A stretch of 64,000 nt of DNA from Ramlibacter henchirensis (GTDB lineage Bacteria; Pseudomonadota; Gammaproteobacteria; Burkholderiales; Burkholderiaceae_C): positions 322,533 through 386,532 of the forward strand of contig NZ_SMLM01000004.1 of the NCBI RefSeq assembly GCF_004682015.1, written 5' to 3'. The notes beneath the pieces are model-generated. The model saw only the letters and a list, made by a program, of their open reading frames with translations, was not told where the DNA came from and did no database searches. The translations under genes and the position numbers were made by a program. Numbering within the stretch: the stretch's first letter is position 1; each line of letters opens with the position of its first letter. Positions 33,715-41,880 of this stretch are shown here, piece by piece.

Positions 33715-35498
33715 GGGGTCTGGCGGGCGGCCCGGCGCCGCAGCCACTCGGCCAGCGCGATCAGGGCGCCGACGAAGGCGAAGAGGCAGGTGGAGACGGC
33801 AGCGATCACCGGCGAGATCTGCAGCGTCACCTCGTCCCAGAACTGCTTGGGCAAGGTGGCGCTGAGCCCGCCCGAGGCGAACAGCGAGATCGTGAGCTCG
33901 TCGAAAGACGTGGCGAAGGCGAACAGGAAGGACGAGAACAGGCCCGCTGCCAGGATCGGGAAGGTCACGTGGCGCAGCGTCTGCCAGGGCGTCGCGCCCA
34001 GGCTCTGGGCGGCGAGGTCCAGCCTCGTGTCGTAGTTGCGCAGCACGGCCATCATGGTCATCACGACGTAAGGCACGGCGATGACGGTGTGGCCGATCAT
34101 CAGGCCCACCGAGGTGCCGACCAGGCCGACGCGGGCGAAGAAATAGAACATGCCCACTGCGATGATCATGCGCGGGATGATGATGGGCGACAGCACGAAG
34201 GCCAGCAGCAGCGACTTGCCGCGCATGCGCGAGCGCACCAGCAGGAAGGCCGCGGGCGTGCCGATCAGCATGGCCGCCGTGGCCGCGCCCAGGCCCACGA
34301 TCAGCGAGCGCAGCGCCGCCTGCATCCACAGGGGCGAAGCGATCAGGTCCTTGTAGTGCGCCAGCGTGAATCCGGTGGGCGGCCAGTTCAGGCCCGACTT
34401 GCCGGCGAACGACAGCGGGATCATCAGCAGCGCCGGCACGCTGAGGAAGAACAGCACCAGCACGGCCACCGTGCGCAGCGGGAAGGAGCGACCCGGCTGG
34501 ACTTCGCGCCGCCTGCGCGGCATCAGCGCGATGAGCCAGTCGCTCACCGATCCCAACCCACCGAGCACCGCATCGCCCACGTGGTGCAGCGGCCCGCGCC
34601 GGGTGGTGGTCTTCTGGACCGATTCGCCGGTCATCGACGACAGCCCGAGCAGCCGGTCATACAGCACGAACACCGCGAGCGTGACCACCAGCAGCAGCAC
34701 CGAGATCGCTCCCGCGAAGCCCCAGTTCATGGTCTGCAGCACCTGCTCGATGATCAGCTGCGTGATCATGGTCTCGCGCCGGCCGCCCAGCAGCGCCGGC
34801 ACGATGAAGAAGCCGACCGCCGTCACGAAGACCATGATCGCGCCGGCGGCGACGCCGGGCATGGAGAGCGGGAAGTAGATGCGCCAGAACGCGGTGCCCG
34901 GCCGGGCGCCCAGCGTCAGCGCCGCACGAGGCAGGTTGCGGTCGATGTTCTCCATCACGGAGAGCATCGTGAGCACGGCCAGCGGCATCAGCGCATGCAC
35001 CATGCCGACCAGCACGGCGCCCATGCTGTACAGCAGGTTGGACGGCGTCTCCTGCAGCCCCGTGGCGGTCAGCAGCTGGTTGACGACGCCATTGCGGCCC
35101 AGCATCACGATCCAGGCGAATGCGCGCACCAGGAAGCTGGTCCAGAACGACAGCAGCACCCAGAACACCCAGCCGGCCTTGCGGTCCTTCTCCAGCGAGG
35201 AGATCAGGTAGGCGACCGGATAGCCGGCCACCACGGACAGCAGCGTGGTCCACAGCGAGATCTTCAACGTGATCAGCATCACGTTGACGTACACCGAGGA
35301 CGCGAACAGCTGCCGGTACTTGGCCAGCGTGAATGCGCCGTCGCTGTAGATGCTCAGCAGCAGGAGCTGGCCGACCGGGTAGACCAGCAGCACGACGAAC
35401 ACCAGCACCAGCGGCGCCGCCAGCAGCATCGGTCGCACCCACTCGGGCCGGCGGCGCGCGGCCGGGACCGCCGGCGCTGGAGCGGCGATCGACGTCAT
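33711..35498 (-). CDS. ABC transporter permease, fused PotB-PotC-like double permease
   Basis: This 595-residue protein has two complete binding-protein-dependent permease halves in one chain. EAA-type loops lie at about residues 191-211 (RAALTLGARPGTAFW) and 496-517 (AAQSLGATPWQTLRHV), separated by a polar linker at about 285-340 (TTTRRGPLHH and RRRREVQPGR). Normally PotB and PotC are separate genes. The pattern matches spermidine/putrescine or iron-type importers. It overlaps the ATPase gene above (ATGA at 35495-35498) and the lyase gene below. Confidence 0.9.
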   Translation of the reverse strand: MTSIAAPAPAVPAARRRPEWVRPMLLAAPLVLVFVVLLVYPVGQLLLLSIYSDGAFTLAKYRQLFASSVYVNVMLITLKISLWTTLLSVVAGYPVAYLISSLEKDRKAGWVFWVLLSFWTSFLVRAFAWIVMLGRNGVVNQLLTATGLQETPSNLLYSMGAVLVGMVHALMPLAVLTMLSVMENIDRNLPRAALTLGARPGTAFWRIYFPLSMPGVAAGAIMVFVTAVGFFIVPALLGGRRETMITQLIIEQVLQTMNWGFAGAISVLLLVVTLAVFVLYDRLLGLSSMTGESVQKTTTRRGPLHHVGDAVLGGLGSVSDWLIALMPRRRREVQPGRSFPLRTVAVLVLFFLSVPALLMIPLSFAGKSGLNWPPTGFTLAHYKDLIASPLWMQAALRSLIVGLGAATAAMLIGTPAAFLLVRSRMRGKSLLLAFVLSPIIIPRMIIAVGMFYFFARVGLVGTSVGLMIGHTVIAVPYVVMTMMAVLRNYDTRLDLAAQSLGATPWQTLRHVTFPILAAGLFSSFLFAFATSFDELTISLFASGGLSATLPKQFWDEVTLQISPVIAAVSTCLFAFVGALIALAEWLRRRAARQTP

Positions 35499-36577
35499 GC
35501 CTGCTCCGGAACCGCGACGGCGTCGCCCCCGGCCCAGCCCAGGTGCACCTGGCTGCCGATGGCGTGGCGCGAGGCCGCGGCCGACGTTGGATAGGACAGC
35601 ACCACCGGCTCGTCGCCGGCCGCCGGCGCCGTGACATAGAGCTTGGTCAGGCTGCCGGTGATCATGCTGTCCAGCACGGTGCCGCGCAGCACGCCTTCGC
35701 CATTGCCCACCGTCACGTTCTGCGGACGCACCATCACGCGCACCTTGGCGCCCGGCGCGATCGGTCCGTGCGCGACGGCCTTCGCGCGGGTGCCGCCGTC
35801 GGCCAGGGCAACCTCCACATCCATGCCCGAGACACCGGTCACCGTGCCGGCGAACAGGTTGGACTCGCCGAGGAAGTCCGCCACGAACAGCGTGCGCGGA
35901 CGGAAGTACAGGTCGGACGGCGTGCCGAGCTGCTCGATGCGCCCGGCGTTCATCAGGCAGATGCGGTCGGACATCGTCATCGCCTCTTCCTGGTCGTGCG
36001 TGACGTAGACGACCGTGGTGCCCGTCTCGCGGTGGATGCGCTTGATCTCCAGCTGCATCTGGTCGCGCAGCTTCTTGTCCAGCGCGCCGAGCGGCTCGTC
36101 CATCAGCACGATGGACGGCTGGTACACCAGGCAGCGGGCCAGCGCGATGCGCTGCTGCTGGCCGCCGGAGAGCTCGCGCGGGAAGCGCGTGGCGACATGC
36201 GGCAGCCGCACCAGCTCCAGCGCCTGCGCGGCGCGCTTCGCCGCCGTGGCGCCGTCCACCTTGCGCATCTTCAGCGGAAAGGCGATGTTCTCCGCGATCG
36301 TCATGTGCGGGAACAGCGCGTAGTTCTGGAACACCATGCCGATGTCGCGCTCGTACGGCGCGCCGTACGTGACGTCCTGGCCGTTGATCAGGAGCTGCCC
36401 GCCATCGGGCACGGACAGCCCGGCGATCAGGCTCAGCAAGGTGGTCTTGCCCGAGCCCGAAGGCCCGAGCAGCGTGAGGAACTCGCCCTGCGCCACCTGC
36501 AGATCGGTGGGCGCCAGCGCCGCGAAGGAGCCGTAGCGCTTGGTCAGGCCGGTGATCGCGAGCTTGGGTGTCGGCAT
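35495..36577 (-). CDS. ABC transporter ATP-binding protein, PotA-like
   Basis: This 360-residue ATPase has Walker A GPSGSGKTT (residues 38-46), signature LSGGQQQR, Walker B VLMDEP, and a switch His in THDQEEAM. The C-terminal third is a TOBE-type domain (RPQNVTVGNGEGVLRGTV), as in PotA and FbpC. It powers the fused permease encoded by the overlapping gene. It lies 26 bases after the binding protein gene. Confidence 0.92.
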   Translation of the reverse strand: MPTPKLAITGLTKRYGSFAALAPTDLQVAQGEFLTLLGPSGSGKTTLLSLIAGLSVPDGGQLLINGQDVTYGAPYERDIGMVFQNYALFPHMTIAENIAFPLKMRKVDGATAAKRAAQALELVRLPHVATRFPRELSGGQQQRIALARCLVYQPSIVLMDEPLGALDKKLRDQMQLEIKRIHRETGTTVVYVTHDQEEAMTMSDRICLMNAGRIEQLGTPSDLYFRPRTLFVADFLGESNLFAGTVTGVSGMDVEVALADGGTRAKAVAHGPIAPGAKVRVMVRPQNVTVGNGEGVLRGTVLDSMITGSLTKLYVTAPAAGDEPVVLSYPTSAAASRHAIGSQVHLGWAGGDAVAVPEQA

Positions 36578-36603
36578 GGCGGGTTCCTCTCCTCCCCTTC
36601 AGG

Positions 36604-37686
36604 TCACTTCAGGACCCAGGCGTTGAACTTCTCGGTGACGGCGGCCTGGTTCTCGAGCCAGTACTTCGCATCGATCTGCACGCCGCTCTTGATGTTGTCC
36701 GGGTGGGTCGGGCAGTTCTTCGCGATGTCGGCCTTGATGTGCTTGAAGGCTTCGGGCTGCGTCACGCCTGCGGGGAAGTACTCCGTCAGCGAAGCCATGC
36801 GCTTGGGATCGGAAGCGAACTTGATGAACTCGCGGCAGGCGTTCGCGTTCGGCGTGCCGGCCAGGATCGACCAGTTGTCCACGCCCCAGAGGTTCTGGCC
36901 CCATGCGATGGCCACCGGCGCGCCGTCGGCCATCGCGGCTTGCGGACGCGAGACCCAGGTGGCGATCATGTCCACTTCGCCGGACTTGAGCATCTGCTCG
37001 CACTGCGCGCCGGAGTTCCACCACACATCGACCTTGGGCTTGATCTGGTCGAGCGACGCGAATGCCTTGTCCAGGTTCAGCGGGTACAGCTGCGAGGTGG
37101 GCACACCCGAGGCCATCGAGGCCTCCTCCAGCGTGTCGAACGGGTGCTTGCGCAGCGCGCGGCGGCCGGGGAAGTCCTTCACGTTCCAGAAGTCGGCCCA
37201 GGAGTTGGGCGCCTTGCGGCCCTTGAAGGCATCGGTGCGGTAGGCCAGCACGGTGCTGTACACGTTGGTGCCGACGCCGTACGGCGACATGAAGTGCGCC
37301 GGGATCGTCTTGACCGCCGGGTCCTCCTCGAGGCCGTGCTTCTCCAGGTAGACCTTGCCGCCTTGCGTCAGCAGCAGGATGGCGGGCTGGCTGATCTTGG
37401 CCATGTCCCAGGTGTAGTTCTTCGTCTCCACCATGCTGCGGATCTGCGCCACCGGCTCCGCGTTGGCCTGCACGCCCACGACCTCGATGCCCGTCTTCTC
37501 GGTGAACGGCTTGTAGTACACGGCGCCGTACGCCTTGGTGTAGATGCCGCCGTCGTCGCGCACCACGATGCGCTTGGACTGCGCCCGTGCGTACTGCAGC
37601 ACCGCGGGCGCGCCGAGCGCCCCGATGCCGACTGCTGCCGCCTGGAGGGCTCGCCGCCGAGAAGGGTTGTGGAGGGTCTGGTTCAT
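36604..37686 (-). CDS. ABC transporter substrate-binding protein, PotD-like
   Basis: This 360-residue periplasmic protein has a twin-arginine-like SRRRALQAAAV signal and the spermidine/putrescine-binding fold (SBP type 1/8 group), with segments such as GVGTNVYSTVLAYRTDAF and WADFWNVKDFPGRRAL. Ligands of PotD-like proteins range from polyamines to other organic cations and metal-free compounds; none can be assigned. It sits between the FAD-linked oxidase and the ATPase genes in one operon, and so feeds that pathway. Confidence 0.88.
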   Translation of the reverse strand: MNQTLHNPSRRRALQAAAVGIGALGAPAVLQYARAQSKRIVVRDDGGIYTKAYGAVYYKPFTEKTGIEVVGVQANAEPVAQIRSMVETKNYTWDMAKISQPAILLLTQGGKVYLEKHGLEEDPAVKTIPAHFMSPYGVGTNVYSTVLAYRTDAFKGRKAPNSWADFWNVKDFPGRRALRKHPFDTLEEASMASGVPTSQLYPLNLDKAFASLDQIKPKVDVWWNSGAQCEQMLKSGEVDMIATWVSRPQAAMADGAPVAIAWGQNLWGVDNWSILAGTPNANACREFIKFASDPKRMASLTEYFPAGVTQPEAFKHIKADIAKNCPTHPDNIKSGVQIDAKYWLENQAAVTEKFNAWVLK

Positions 37687-37707
37687 GAAGGTCTCCTGGT
37701 GGACCGC

Positions 37708-39144
37708 TTAGCGCGGCGGGTTGGACGCGGCCGGTAGCAGGCGGCCGGGGTTGAGAAGCTGTTGGGGATCGAGCAGCGCCTTGATGCCGCGCATCAGGTC
37801 GATCTCGACCGCGGGCTTGAACAGCGCCATCTCCTGCGTGAGCACCTGGCCGACGCCGTGCTCGGCACTGAAGGTGCCGCCCAGCGAGTGCGCGACTTCG
37901 TTGACGGCGTGCTTGACCTGGTGCGCCACCGCGTCGGCGTCGGGCCAGGAGCGCCATTGCTCGAAGCTGGCCTGCGGGATGAAGTGGACGTTGCCGTCGC
38001 CGAGGTGGGCCACGATGATGATCGGCGCGCCCGGCACGACGGCATGGGCCGCCTGCGTGGCGCGTTCGATGAACGCGGGCACGGCCGAGACGGGCACGGC
38101 GCAGTCGGTATTGATGCCCATTCCGGCCTTCTTGTTGCCTTCCGAGACGCTGTGCCGCACTTCCCAGAACGCCGCGCGCTGGGCGCCGCTGGTGGCGACC
38201 ACCGCGTCGTGCACCAGGCCGGCCTCGGAGCCCTGCTCCAGCACCTGCTGGAGCGCTTCGTGCAGGACATCTTCGCCACCGGTGTCGGCCAGCTCGACCA
38301 AAACGTGCCAGGCGTGCGACACCGGCAGCGGCGCGCGCCGGCCGGGCACGTGGTCGACCACGATCTTCAGCTGCACGTCGTTGATCATCTCGTAGGCCGA
38401 CAGCACGCCACCGCAGCGCTGCTGGAACAGGCCCAGGACGTCCAGCGCCGCCTGCGGCGAGGCCACCGCGATCCAAGCCACGGCGTGCGCAGTCGGCAGC
38501 GGGTGCAGCTTCAGCGTGGCGCCGGTGATCACGCCCAGCGTGCCTTCGGAGCCGATGAACAGGTGCTTGAGGTCCAAGCCGGTGTTGTTCTTGCGAAGGG
38601 CGTACAGGCCGTCCCAGACGCGGCCGTCGGGCAGCACGACTTCGAGGCCGAGGACGTTGTCGCGCGTGTTGCCGTAGCGCAGGACGCCGGTGCCGCCGGC
38701 GTTGGTCGCGATGTTGCCGCCGATCTGGCAGGAGCCCTCGGCCCCCAGGCTCACCGGGTAGAGCCGCCCCCGCTCCGCCGCCGCCTGCTGGATGGCCGCG
38801 AGGACGCAGCCCGCGTCGACCACCATCGAATTGTTGGCCTCGTCGATGGTGCGGATGCGGCGCATCCGCGCGAGGCTGACCACGACGGCGGGCTCCGCGT
38901 CATTGCGCGGCACCGCCCCTTCGCACAGGCTGGTGTTGCCGCCCTGGGGCACGACCGGCACCCGGGCCTCGTGGCACGCCTTCATCACGGCCGAGACCTG
39001 GGCAGTGCTGGACGGCAGCACCACGCAAGCGGCGCGGCCCCGGTAGCGACCGCGCCAGTCCTCCACATAAGCGGCGACATCGGGCTCCGCAGTGAGCACG
39101 GCATCCTGGCCCAGCAGGGACTGCAGCTGTGAAACGAGGGACAT
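37708..39144 (-). CDS. FAD-linked oxidase (GlcD/D-2-hydroxyacid dehydrogenase-like)
   Basis: This 478-residue protein has the FAD_binding_4 PP-loop domain (VVPQGGNTSLCEGAV) and the C-terminal FAD-oxidase_C domain (HLGDGNVHF, EHGVGQ). Relatives oxidise D-lactate, glycolate or D-2-hydroxyglutarate. ATG 39144 is preferred; the upstream in-frame start at 39201 adds 19 residues with no domain content. It is the first gene of a six-gene operon and may oxidise an imported 2-hydroxy acid to the keto acid used by the lyase. Confidence 0.88.
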   Translation of the reverse strand: MSLVSQLQSLLGQDAVLTAEPDVAAYVEDWRGRYRGRAACVVLPSSTAQVSAVMKACHEARVPVVPQGGNTSLCEGAVPRNDAEPAVVVSLARMRRIRTIDEANNSMVVDAGCVLAAIQQAAAERGRLYPVSLGAEGSCQIGGNIATNAGGTGVLRYGNTRDNVLGLEVVLPDGRVWDGLYALRKNNTGLDLKHLFIGSEGTLGVITGATLKLHPLPTAHAVAWIAVASPQAALDVLGLFQQRCGGVLSAYEMINDVQLKIVVDHVPGRRAPLPVSHAWHVLVELADTGGEDVLHEALQQVLEQGSEAGLVHDAVVATSGAQRAAFWEVRHSVSEGNKKAGMGINTDCAVPVSAVPAFIERATQAAHAVVPGAPIIIVAHLGDGNVHFIPQASFEQWRSWPDADAVAHQVKHAVNEVAHSLGGTFSAEHGVGQVLTQEMALFKPAVEIDLMRGIKALLDPQQLLNPGRLLPAASNPPR

Positions 39145-39225
39145 CAGGCGGCCTTCGGCTTGCGAAGGGCGGATGGTGCGCCAATCGGGATGAGAATTCA
39201 AGTAACCGCGTATCGAGCTTCACTA

Positions 39226-39238
39226 ATTGCATTGCAAT
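39226..39238. promoter_or_regulatory. Candidate operator: ATTGCA-T-TGCAAT palindrome upstream of the operon
   Basis: A perfect 6-1-6 inverted repeat, ATTGCATTGCAAT, lies about 80 bases before the start of the FAD-linked oxidase gene. On the minus strand it contains TTGCAA, followed after exactly 17 bases by GATACG, so it could overlap the -35 element of a weak promoter. The IclR regulator at the end of the operon is a candidate ligand. All inference from position and symmetry. Confidence 0.5.
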
Positions 39239-39306
39239 CGGTTCGCGAGACTCTTCTGTGCGGCTTTTTGCGCTGGTCGCGCAGCGCGACGCGCAAAGCG
39301 CGGACG

Positions 39307-40044
39307 TCAGCGCGTCGCCGCCAACGAGGCAGGCTCGCTCAACTCCTGCCAACGCTGCGCGCCGAACCAGTCGCGCAAGGCCGTCGCTCCGCGCGGCGAC
39401 AAGCCGAGAGCGCGCGACCTGGGCTGCTGCAACAGCCAGCCTTGTTGCAGGCAATGCGCGCACAGCATCGCGCCGAGGCGGCCGGCCAGATGCATGCGCC
39501 GCTCGCCCCAGTCCAGGCACGGCCGGCAGGGCGGGCGCTTTGCCGATCCCTGCTCGCGAAGGGCGACGTCTTGCAAGCCCAGGCTGGCGAGCGCCGCCGC
39601 GGCCCGATCGGTCACCACCGCGGTCTCGCCTTCCAGCAGCACGGCGCGCTCTTCCACCAGACGGTCGGCGATCGCAACGGCCAGGCGGCCCGCGAGGTGG
39701 TCGTAGCAGGTGCGCGCGAAGCGCAGCGCAGCATCGCGCGGCCCCACCAGCGGAGCCACCGCCGATTGCTGCGCGACGGCCAGTTGCATCAAGCCTTCCA
39801 GCACGCGCGCGACTTCCGCAGAAGCCAGCTGGTGGTAGCGGTGGCGGCCCTGGCGGTTGACGCGCAGCAGCCCGCCTTCCACCATCAGCCCCAGGTGCCG
39901 GCTGGCCGTGGCCGGCGTGATTCGCGCGGCGGTGGCGAGCTCGTGCGCGGTGAGCGAACGCCCGTCCATCAGCGCCAGCAGCATGCCCGCGCGGGCCGGC
40001 TCGCCCACCAGGGCGGCGATGCGGGCGAGCTGGTTGGTGTTCAT
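39307..40044 (-). CDS. ArsR/MarR-type HTH transcriptional regulator
   Basis: This 245-residue regulator has an N-terminal winged HTH ([26 protein letters not shown]) of the ArsR kind. The larger C-terminal part has the known [15 protein letters not shown] and [19 protein letters not shown] repeats that typify a subgroup of ArsR regulators. ATG 40044 begins the HTH part; the in-frame start at 40170 is inside the neighbouring promoter. It is divergent from the NIPSNAP-ABM pair and probably regulates it. Inducer unknown. Confidence 0.85.
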   Translation of the reverse strand: MNTNQLARIAALVGEPARAGMLLALMDGRSLTAHELATAARITPATASRHLGLMVEGGLLRVNRQGRHRYHQLASAEVARVLEGLMQLAVAQQSAVAPLVGPRDAALRFARTCYDHLAGRLAVAIADRLVEERAVLLEGETAVVTDRAAAALASLGLQDVALREQGSAKRPPCRPCLDWGERRMHLAGRLGAMLCAHCLQQGWLLQQPRSRALGLSPRGATALRDWFGAQRWQELSEPASLAATR

Positions 40045-40150
40045 GCGGCCAGTGTGCACCGGCCGCGGCCGCGATGATTCGTTCCGCGGCGAAGTGTCGG
40101 GCGCACAGACCGGGCACGATGGCGGTTCGCGAACAAAACGGAGACCCCGA

Positions 40151-40492
40151 ATGCAGATCACCTGCTTCATCCGCTACCAGGTCGACCCCTTCCAGCGCGA
40201 GGCCTTCCGCGCCTACGCGCAGGCGTGGGGCCGGATCATCCCGCGCTGCGGCGGGCACCTGCTGGGCTACTTCCTGCCGCACGAGGGCACGAACGACATC
40301 GCCTGGGGCCTGATCGGCTTCGACAGCCTGGCCGCGTACGAGGCCTACCGGGCGCGCCTGCGCGCCGACCCAGAAGGCCGCGAGAACTTCGCGCGGGCGC
40401 AGGCACAGCGCTTCATCCTGCGCGAGGAGCGCAGCTTCTGCGAAGCGGTGCCGCAGACGCTGGACCAGCGGCCGGCCGGGAGCGCCTCATGA
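40151..40492 (+). CDS. NIPSNAP family protein
   Basis: This 113-residue protein has a ferredoxin-like dimeric alpha+beta barrel fold. The N-terminal [24 protein letters not shown] and [30 protein letters not shown] are characteristic of NIPSNAP-type domains. It overlaps the ABM gene as ATGA at 40489-40492, so the two are translated together and may form a heterodimer. Substrate unknown. Confidence 0.82.
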   Translation: MQITCFIRYQVDPFQREAFRAYAQAWGRIIPRCGGHLLGYFLPHEGTNDIAWGLIGFDSLAAYEAYRARLRADPEGRENFARAQAQRFILREERSFCEAVPQTLDQRPAGSAS

Positions 40493-40845
40493 TCGCGGTG
40501 ATCTTCGAGGTGCTGCCGCGGGATGGACGGCAGCAGGACTACCTGGACGCCGCCGCCGGGCTGCGGCCGCTGCTGGAGCAGGTGGACGGCTTCATCTCGA
40601 TCGAGCGGTTCCAGAGCCTGGCCGATCCGCGCAAGCTGCTGTCCCTGAGCTTCTGGCGCGACGAGGAAGCCGTGGCCCGCTGGCGCAACCTGGAGGCGCA
40701 CCGGCTGGTGCAGCAGTTCGGCCGCGAACAGGCTTTCGCCGACTACCGGCTGAGCGTCGCGCAAGTGGTGCGGCGGTACGGCATGGAAGACCGCGAACAG
40801 GCGCCGGCCGATTCGCGGTCGCGGCACGAACGCCGTGACGTGTGA
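40489..40845 (+). CDS. Antibiotic biosynthesis monooxygenase (ABM) family protein
   Basis: This 118-residue protein is a dimeric alpha+beta barrel of the ABM/Dabb group. Recognisable parts are [22 protein letters not shown] and the [25 protein letters not shown] core. Members include cofactor-less monooxygenases and haem-degrading enzymes, so a small-molecule redox role is likely but unproven. Its start overlaps the NIPSNAP stop. The ArsR regulator diverges from the pair. Confidence 0.82.
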   Translation: MIAVIFEVLPRDGRQQDYLDAAAGLRPLLEQVDGFISIERFQSLADPRKLLSLSFWRDEEAVARWRNLEAHRLVQQFGREQAFADYRLSVAQVVRRYGMEDREQAPADSRSRHERRDV

Positions 40846-40854
40846 GCCCGTCCG

Positions 40855-41832
40855 CTATTCGGCCGTGATCTTCGCGGTCTGGATCGTCTTGGCCCAGAAC
40901 GCCGTCTCGCGGTCCACCAGCGCCGCGAGTTCCGAAGGCGGCAGGTAGCGCAGTTCGATGCCCGCGGTCGTGGCGCGCGTGCGCGTCTCGGGCTGCTCGA
41001 GCGACTGCTTGATCGCGGTGGTCAGCCTGTTGACCACGTCCGGCGGCGTGCCCGCCGGCGCGAAGATGGCCACCCACGCTTCCAGTTCGAAGCCCTTGAG
41101 GCCGGCTTCGGTGGTGGTGGGCACCTGCGGCAGGCCCGGATGGCGCGCCTTGCTGGTCACCGCCAAGCCCTTCAACTTGCCGGCCTGGATGTGACCCATC
41201 ACCGAGGGCGGCGTGGTCATGAACACCTGCACCTGGCCCGAGAGCACGTCCTGGATCGCGGGTCCGGAGCCGCGGTACGGGATGTGGACCATGCTGGTGC
41301 CGGTCTGCATCTTGAACATCTCGGTGCCCACGTGCGACAGCGAGCCGTTGCCCTGCGACGCATAGCTCAATCGCCCGGGGTTCTTCTTCAGGTACGCGAT
41401 GAACTCCTGCAGGTTGTTGGCCGGCACGGAGGGATGGACCGCGATCGCGTTGGTGGCCGCCGTGATCAGGGCCACCGGCGCCAGGTCCTTCTGCGACCAC
41501 GGCATCTTGGGGAAGAGCGATGGGTTGCCCACGTGGTACGCCGAGTACGAGGCCAGCAGCGTATAGCCGTCGGGTGCGGCGCGCGCCACATTGCCGTAAG
41601 CCACGTTGCCGCTGGCGCCGCCGCGGTTGTCGATCACCACCGGCTGGCCGAGCACGCGCGAGAGCGGATCACCCAGCAACCGGGCCGAGCCGTCCACCAG
41701 CCCGCCGGGCGGGTTGGGCACCACGATCGTGATCGGTTTGGCCGGAAAGGTTTGGGCCGCGGCCAGGCTGCAAGAGAGCCCGGTGGCCAGAGCGCCGGCC
41801 CAGGCCAGCAGCTTGCGTCGGGTGGTGGTCAT
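40855..41832 (-). CDS. Bug/TctC-type receptor
   Basis: This 325-residue periplasmic receptor has a signal peptide (about residues 1-26) preceded by TTTRRKLLAWAG, and the family opening FPAKPITIVVPNPPGGLVDGSARL. ATG 41832 is preferred because an AAGGAGA ribosome-binding site lies six bases upstream; ATG 41877 and 41850 are in frame. Convergent with the ABM gene. No transporter partner is nearby, and its ligand is unknown. Confidence 0.9.
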   Translation of the reverse strand: MTTTRRKLLAWAGALATGLSCSLAAAQTFPAKPITIVVPNPPGGLVDGSARLLGDPLSRVLGQPVVIDNRGGASGNVAYGNVARAAPDGYTLLASYSAYHVGNPSLFPKMPWSQKDLAPVALITAATNAIAVHPSVPANNLQEFIAYLKKNPGRLSYASQGNGSLSHVGTEMFKMQTGTSMVHIPYRGSGPAIQDVLSGQVQVFMTTPPSVMGHIQAGKLKGLAVTSKARHPGLPQVPTTTEAGLKGFELEAWVAIFAPAGTPPDVVNRLTTAIKQSLEQPETRTRATTAGIELRYLPPSELAALVDRETAFWAKTIQTAKITAE

Positions 41833-41880
41833 GCTTGTCTCCTTCGTCATGGGTGATTCCTGGCCTGCCCGCCGCATCGG

